A stretch of 6,338 bases of DNA from Chloroflexota bacterium. GTDB lineage: Bacteria > Chloroflexota > Dehalococcoidia > Lucifugimonadales > JACPCL1. Under the pieces are notes generated by a model, which did not search any database, was not told the DNA's origin, and saw only the letters and a list, made by a program, of their open reading frames with translations. The stretch is taken from NCBI GenBank assembly GCA_016210375.1, contig JACQUH010000328.1:1-6338 (forward strand), written 5' to 3'. Below, piece by piece: positions 4,459 through 6,338 of this stretch (position 1 is its first letter; the number at the start of each line of letters is the position of its first letter). A program made the translations under genes and the position numbers.

Positions 4459-5076
4459 GTGAGAATCAAGCTGGACGAGCGTGGCCTGGTGCCGGCGGTG
4501 GTGCAGGACATCAACACGAAAGAGGTGCTGATGGTGGGGTACGTGTCCCCGGACTCCCTGCGCCGCACCGTGGAGGGCGGCCAGGTGTGGTTCTACAGCC
4601 GTAGCCGTGAAGAGCTGTGGCACAAGGGAGAGGTCTCCGGCCACTACTTGCACCTGAAGAATGCCTCTGTGGACTGCGACGGCGATACGCTGCTCTTCCA
4701 GGTGTCGCCCGATGGCCCCGCCTGCCACACGGGAAACGTCTCCTGCTTTTTCACACCCCTGGAGCCCAATCCAGTCCTTGAAAGCGAAGCGCGGGGGCCC
4801 GGCGTGCTGGACGAGCTCTTCACCGTCATCAAGGACCGGCAGCGGGACCTGCCGGAGGGGAGCTACACAGCATCGCTGCTGAAGGCGGGGGTGGGCCGCG
4901 CCGCGCAGAAAGTGATAGAGGAGGCCGGTGAGGCGGCCCTGGCCGCTGCCACCGGCGACAAGGAACACGTGCCCCAGGAGATGGCGGACCTTTTCTACCA
5001 TGCCCTGGTGCTGCTGGCCGCCGCCGGAACCCCACCGGAAGCGGTGTGGCAGGCGCTGAGGGAGCGCAGACGCTAG
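4459..5076 (+). CDS. hisIE: Bifunctional phosphoribosyl-AMP cyclohydrolase / phosphoribosyl-ATP pyrophosphatase
   Basis: This enzyme catalyses steps 2 and 3 of histidine biosynthesis: PR-ATP to PR-AMP (HisE), then opening of the adenine ring to give ProFAR (HisI). It is cytosolic and has 205 residues, typical for the fusion. The HisI domain is at about 1-105: VQDINTKEVLMVGYV (15-29), WFYSRSREELWHKGEVSGH (44-62), DCDGD (72-76) with metal-binding D72, D74, D76 and C73, and ACHTGNVSCF (88-97) with C89 and C96. The HisE domain is at about 116-205, with KVIEEAGEAALAA (151-163) and EMADLFYHALVLLA (174-187) carrying the NTP-pyrophosphatase-type acidic residues E154, E155, E158, E174 and D177. The start is GTG with GAGGTG 4 nt upstream. 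No better in-frame ATG is nearby. It ends in TAG, 21 nt before the LLM oxidoreductase, and no other his gene is visible in the window. Confidence 0.96.
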   Translation: MRIKLDERGLVPAVVQDINTKEVLMVGYVSPDSLRRTVEGGQVWFYSRSREELWHKGEVSGHYLHLKNASVDCDGDTLLFQVSPDGPACHTGNVSCFFTPLEPNPVLESEARGPGVLDELFTVIKDRQRDLPEGSYTASLLKAGVGRAAQKVIEEAGEAALAAATGDKEHVPQEMADLFYHALVLLAAAGTPPEAVWQALRERRR

Positions 5077-5097
5077 TACCTTTGCAAGGAGTTGCCA

Positions 5098-6153
5098 ATG
5101 AACATCGGCGTTGGAATGGATGCCTCGTTGCGCCTCACCCCAGACCAGGAGGCGGAGGTCAGCCGGCAGGCCGCCCGCATGGGCTACACCAGCGTGTGGA
5201 CCACCGCGGGGGCTGGCTACGACGCCTTTCAGCTCTGCCTCCACCGCTGGAATGCGACCAGGGCGGTGGTCCCCGAGGGCCTGGGCACGGGCATCGCCGT
5301 GTACCCTGTGGAGGTGCAGACCCCCCTCGGCTTCGCCGTGAGCGCCGCCACCGCCAGCGACCTTACCAACGGCCACTTCATCCTGGGCGTCGGCTCGGGG
5401 GAGGCGTACCGCGATGCCTACCAGGGGCGCTTCGGCAGGGGCGTGCCCCTGATCGCCCTCATGCGGGACTACCTCACCATCATCAAGGCGCTGCTGCGTG
5501 GGGAGACGGTGGACTACGAGGGGAAGACCGCTTCCTTGCACGGCGTGACGCTACGCCCGGCTGGGGCGCGCCCCTTGCCGAGGACCCCTGTCTATCTGGG
5601 CGCGTTGGGGCCTCAGATGCTGCGCCTGGGCGGCGAGCTGGCTGATGGCATTTCTCTCAACTGGTGTACACCGGAACAGATCGCCTGGAGCCGGGAACGC
5701 GTTGCCGAAGGAGCAGCCAAGGTGGGGCGCGACCCTTCGTCCGTCCATATCGCCGAGTACATCCGCATCTGCGTGGACGACGACGTGCAGGTGGCCCGCA
5801 GGGCATACATCCGCACGGTGATGGGGTACGCCCTGAGGCAGTGGGTACCCAGCGAGCGGGAGCGGGGCCTGGCCTACCGCGGCCACTTTGAGCGCATGGG
5901 GTTTACCGAAGCCCTGGCGCGCCTGGACGACATGCGCCGTCGTCAAGCCACCGAGGAGGAGCTTATCCAGGCCTTCCCCGACGACCTGGCGATGAAAGTT
6001 GGCTATTTTGGCGCCGCCCGCGGCGCTGCCCAGGCCTTTCGGACCCTGGCCCAGGGGCTGGACACAGCCATCGTGCGCGTGGTGGCGGCGCGGCCAACCG
6101 TGGATTCCGCGCTGGCTGTCATGGAGGCGTGCCGGCCTGTCCTGACAGGTTAA
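5098..6153 (+). CDS. LLM-class flavin (F420- or FMN-) dependent oxidoreductase
   Basis: This 351-residue protein belongs to the luciferase-like monooxygenase superfamily, which has a TIM-barrel fold and uses reduced FMN or coenzyme F420. Visible features are the N-terminal strand MNIGVGMDASLRLTPDQEAE (1-20), AARMGYTSVWTT (25-36), GTGIAVYPVEVQTP (63-76, the usual 'lGtgV' strand), LTNGHFILGVGSGEAYRDAY (89-108, matching the family's GRFxLGLGSG), RDYLTIIKALLRGETVDYEGK (123-143), and TPVYLGALGPQMLRLGGELADGI (163-185). The substrate cannot be deduced. Similarity to tetrahydromethanopterin-reductase-like members makes F420 plausible but unproven. The ATG at 5098 follows AAGGAG (5086-5091) with 6-nt spacing, which is better than the in-frame TTG at 5092. 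It is likely co-transcribed with hisIE, which lies 21 nt upstream. The stop is TAA. Confidence 0.93.
   Translation: MNIGVGMDASLRLTPDQEAEVSRQAARMGYTSVWTTAGAGYDAFQLCLHRWNATRAVVPEGLGTGIAVYPVEVQTPLGFAVSAATASDLTNGHFILGVGSGEAYRDAYQGRFGRGVPLIALMRDYLTIIKALLRGETVDYEGKTASLHGVTLRPAGARPLPRTPVYLGALGPQMLRLGGELADGISLNWCTPEQIAWSRERVAEGAAKVGRDPSSVHIAEYIRICVDDDVQVARRAYIRTVMGYALRQWVPSERERGLAYRGHFERMGFTEALARLDDMRRRQATEEELIQAFPDDLAMKVGYFGAARGAAQAFRTLAQGLDTAIVRVVAARPTVDSALAVMEACRPVLTG
6134..6151 (+). terminator. Hairpin at the 3' end of the LLM gene (weak terminator candidate)
   Basis: CCTGTC (6136-6141) and GACAGG (6144-6149) form a perfect inverted repeat around CT, extendable by two G-U pairs, ending at the TAA stop. 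No U-tract follows (the next bases are CCCCGGGG). If it ends transcription it does so inefficiently or with Rho. Confidence 0.3.
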
Positions 6154-6338
6154 CCCCGGGGATGACGGTCATTGGGTGTGGCACGACAGAGCGGCGGTTA
6201 GTGTGGTGCTTCTCATGCTTCGTTACCGAGCCTGACCTAACCCCCTGGCCCCCTTCCCGCACGGGAATCCCGATGATGGTCATTGAGCAATTATGATGCC
6301 AATGGGACCCAACCTCTCCCCCTGTGGTCCCCCTCTCC
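6154..6338. repeat. Non-coding tail with C-rich and short direct repeats
   Basis: No gene is seen here. GATGACGGTCATTG (6161-6174) recurs as GATGATGGTCATTG (6272-6285), 13 of 14 identical. Two C-rich segments resemble each other: 6231-6258 (containing CCCCCTGGCCCCCTTCCC) and 6308-6338 (containing CCCCCTGTGGTCCCCCTCTC). TTCCCG-CA-CGGGAA (6254-6267) is a perfect hairpin overlapping CGGGA-A-TCCCG (6262-6272). This looks like part of an interspersed intergenic repeat that continues past the right edge. Confidence 0.5.

Noticed and set aside
4354..5541. Long minus-strand open frame (395 codons) opposite hisIE and the LLM gene
   Set aside because: It is antisense to two well-recognised genes, has no motif and no SD context, and its composition is typical of shadow frames.
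1..6338. CRISPR arrays, tRNA or rRNA genes, IS elements, transposase genes
   Set aside because: No regularly spaced repeats, cloverleaf-like segments, rRNA-like stretches or transposase sequence were seen on either strand.

Overview
This is a GC-rich bacterial window with standard gene structure: Shine-Dalgarno (SD) sites, short spacers and stop/start overlaps. The gene mix (glycolytic enzymes, a fused HisIE, a luciferase-like monooxygenase (LLM)-family oxidoreductase, small toxin-type genes and C-rich intergenic repeats) would suit an uncultured Chloroflexota-like bacterium. That placement is a low-confidence inference. TGA is an ordinary stop in at least two genes here (hicB and the DUF429 gene), so wholesale reassignment of TGA is unlikely.

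Minus-strand block (about 4037 down to 1), in transcription order: DUF429 predicted nuclease; enolase (eno); a HEPN-domain protein; a small retropepsin-like aspartic protease; hicB antitoxin; hicA toxin; and a class I glyceraldehyde-3-phosphate dehydrogenase (gap) that runs off the left edge. Spacers are 56 nt, 4 nt, 9 nt, 11 nt, a 4-nt overlap and 35 nt, so this looks like one transcription unit in which four stress or conflict-type small genes sit between two glycolytic genes. A 14-nt near-repeat, GCGTAAGGARGGAA, lies just before both hicB and gap. It brackets the hicBA pair as if that pair were an inserted or excisable cassette.

The most notable feature is in gap. The reading frame is interrupted by one in-frame TGA at 219-221, exactly where almost all GAPDHs have the second cysteine of SCTTNC. 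The frame then continues with excellent GAPDH sequence for 72 more codons to the window edge. The catalytic Cys (C154) and His (H181) are intact. Directly after the UGA the mRNA can form a hairpin whose loop contains GGUC, the loop motif of the E. coli fdhF SECIS. This makes gap a candidate selenoprotein (Cys-x3-Sec). A nonsense mutation or a base-call error is the main alternative. No sel genes are in the window.

The divergent intergenic region (about 4038-4458) holds a perfect 22-bp palindrome, a candidate sigma70-type promoter, and a hisIE leader with mutually exclusive short stems. The plus-strand block is hisIE (bifunctional histidine biosynthesis enzyme, 4459-5076) followed after 21 nt by an F420/FMN-type LLM-class oxidoreductase (5098-6153). 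The right end (6154-6338) is non-coding and carries C-rich and short direct repeats.
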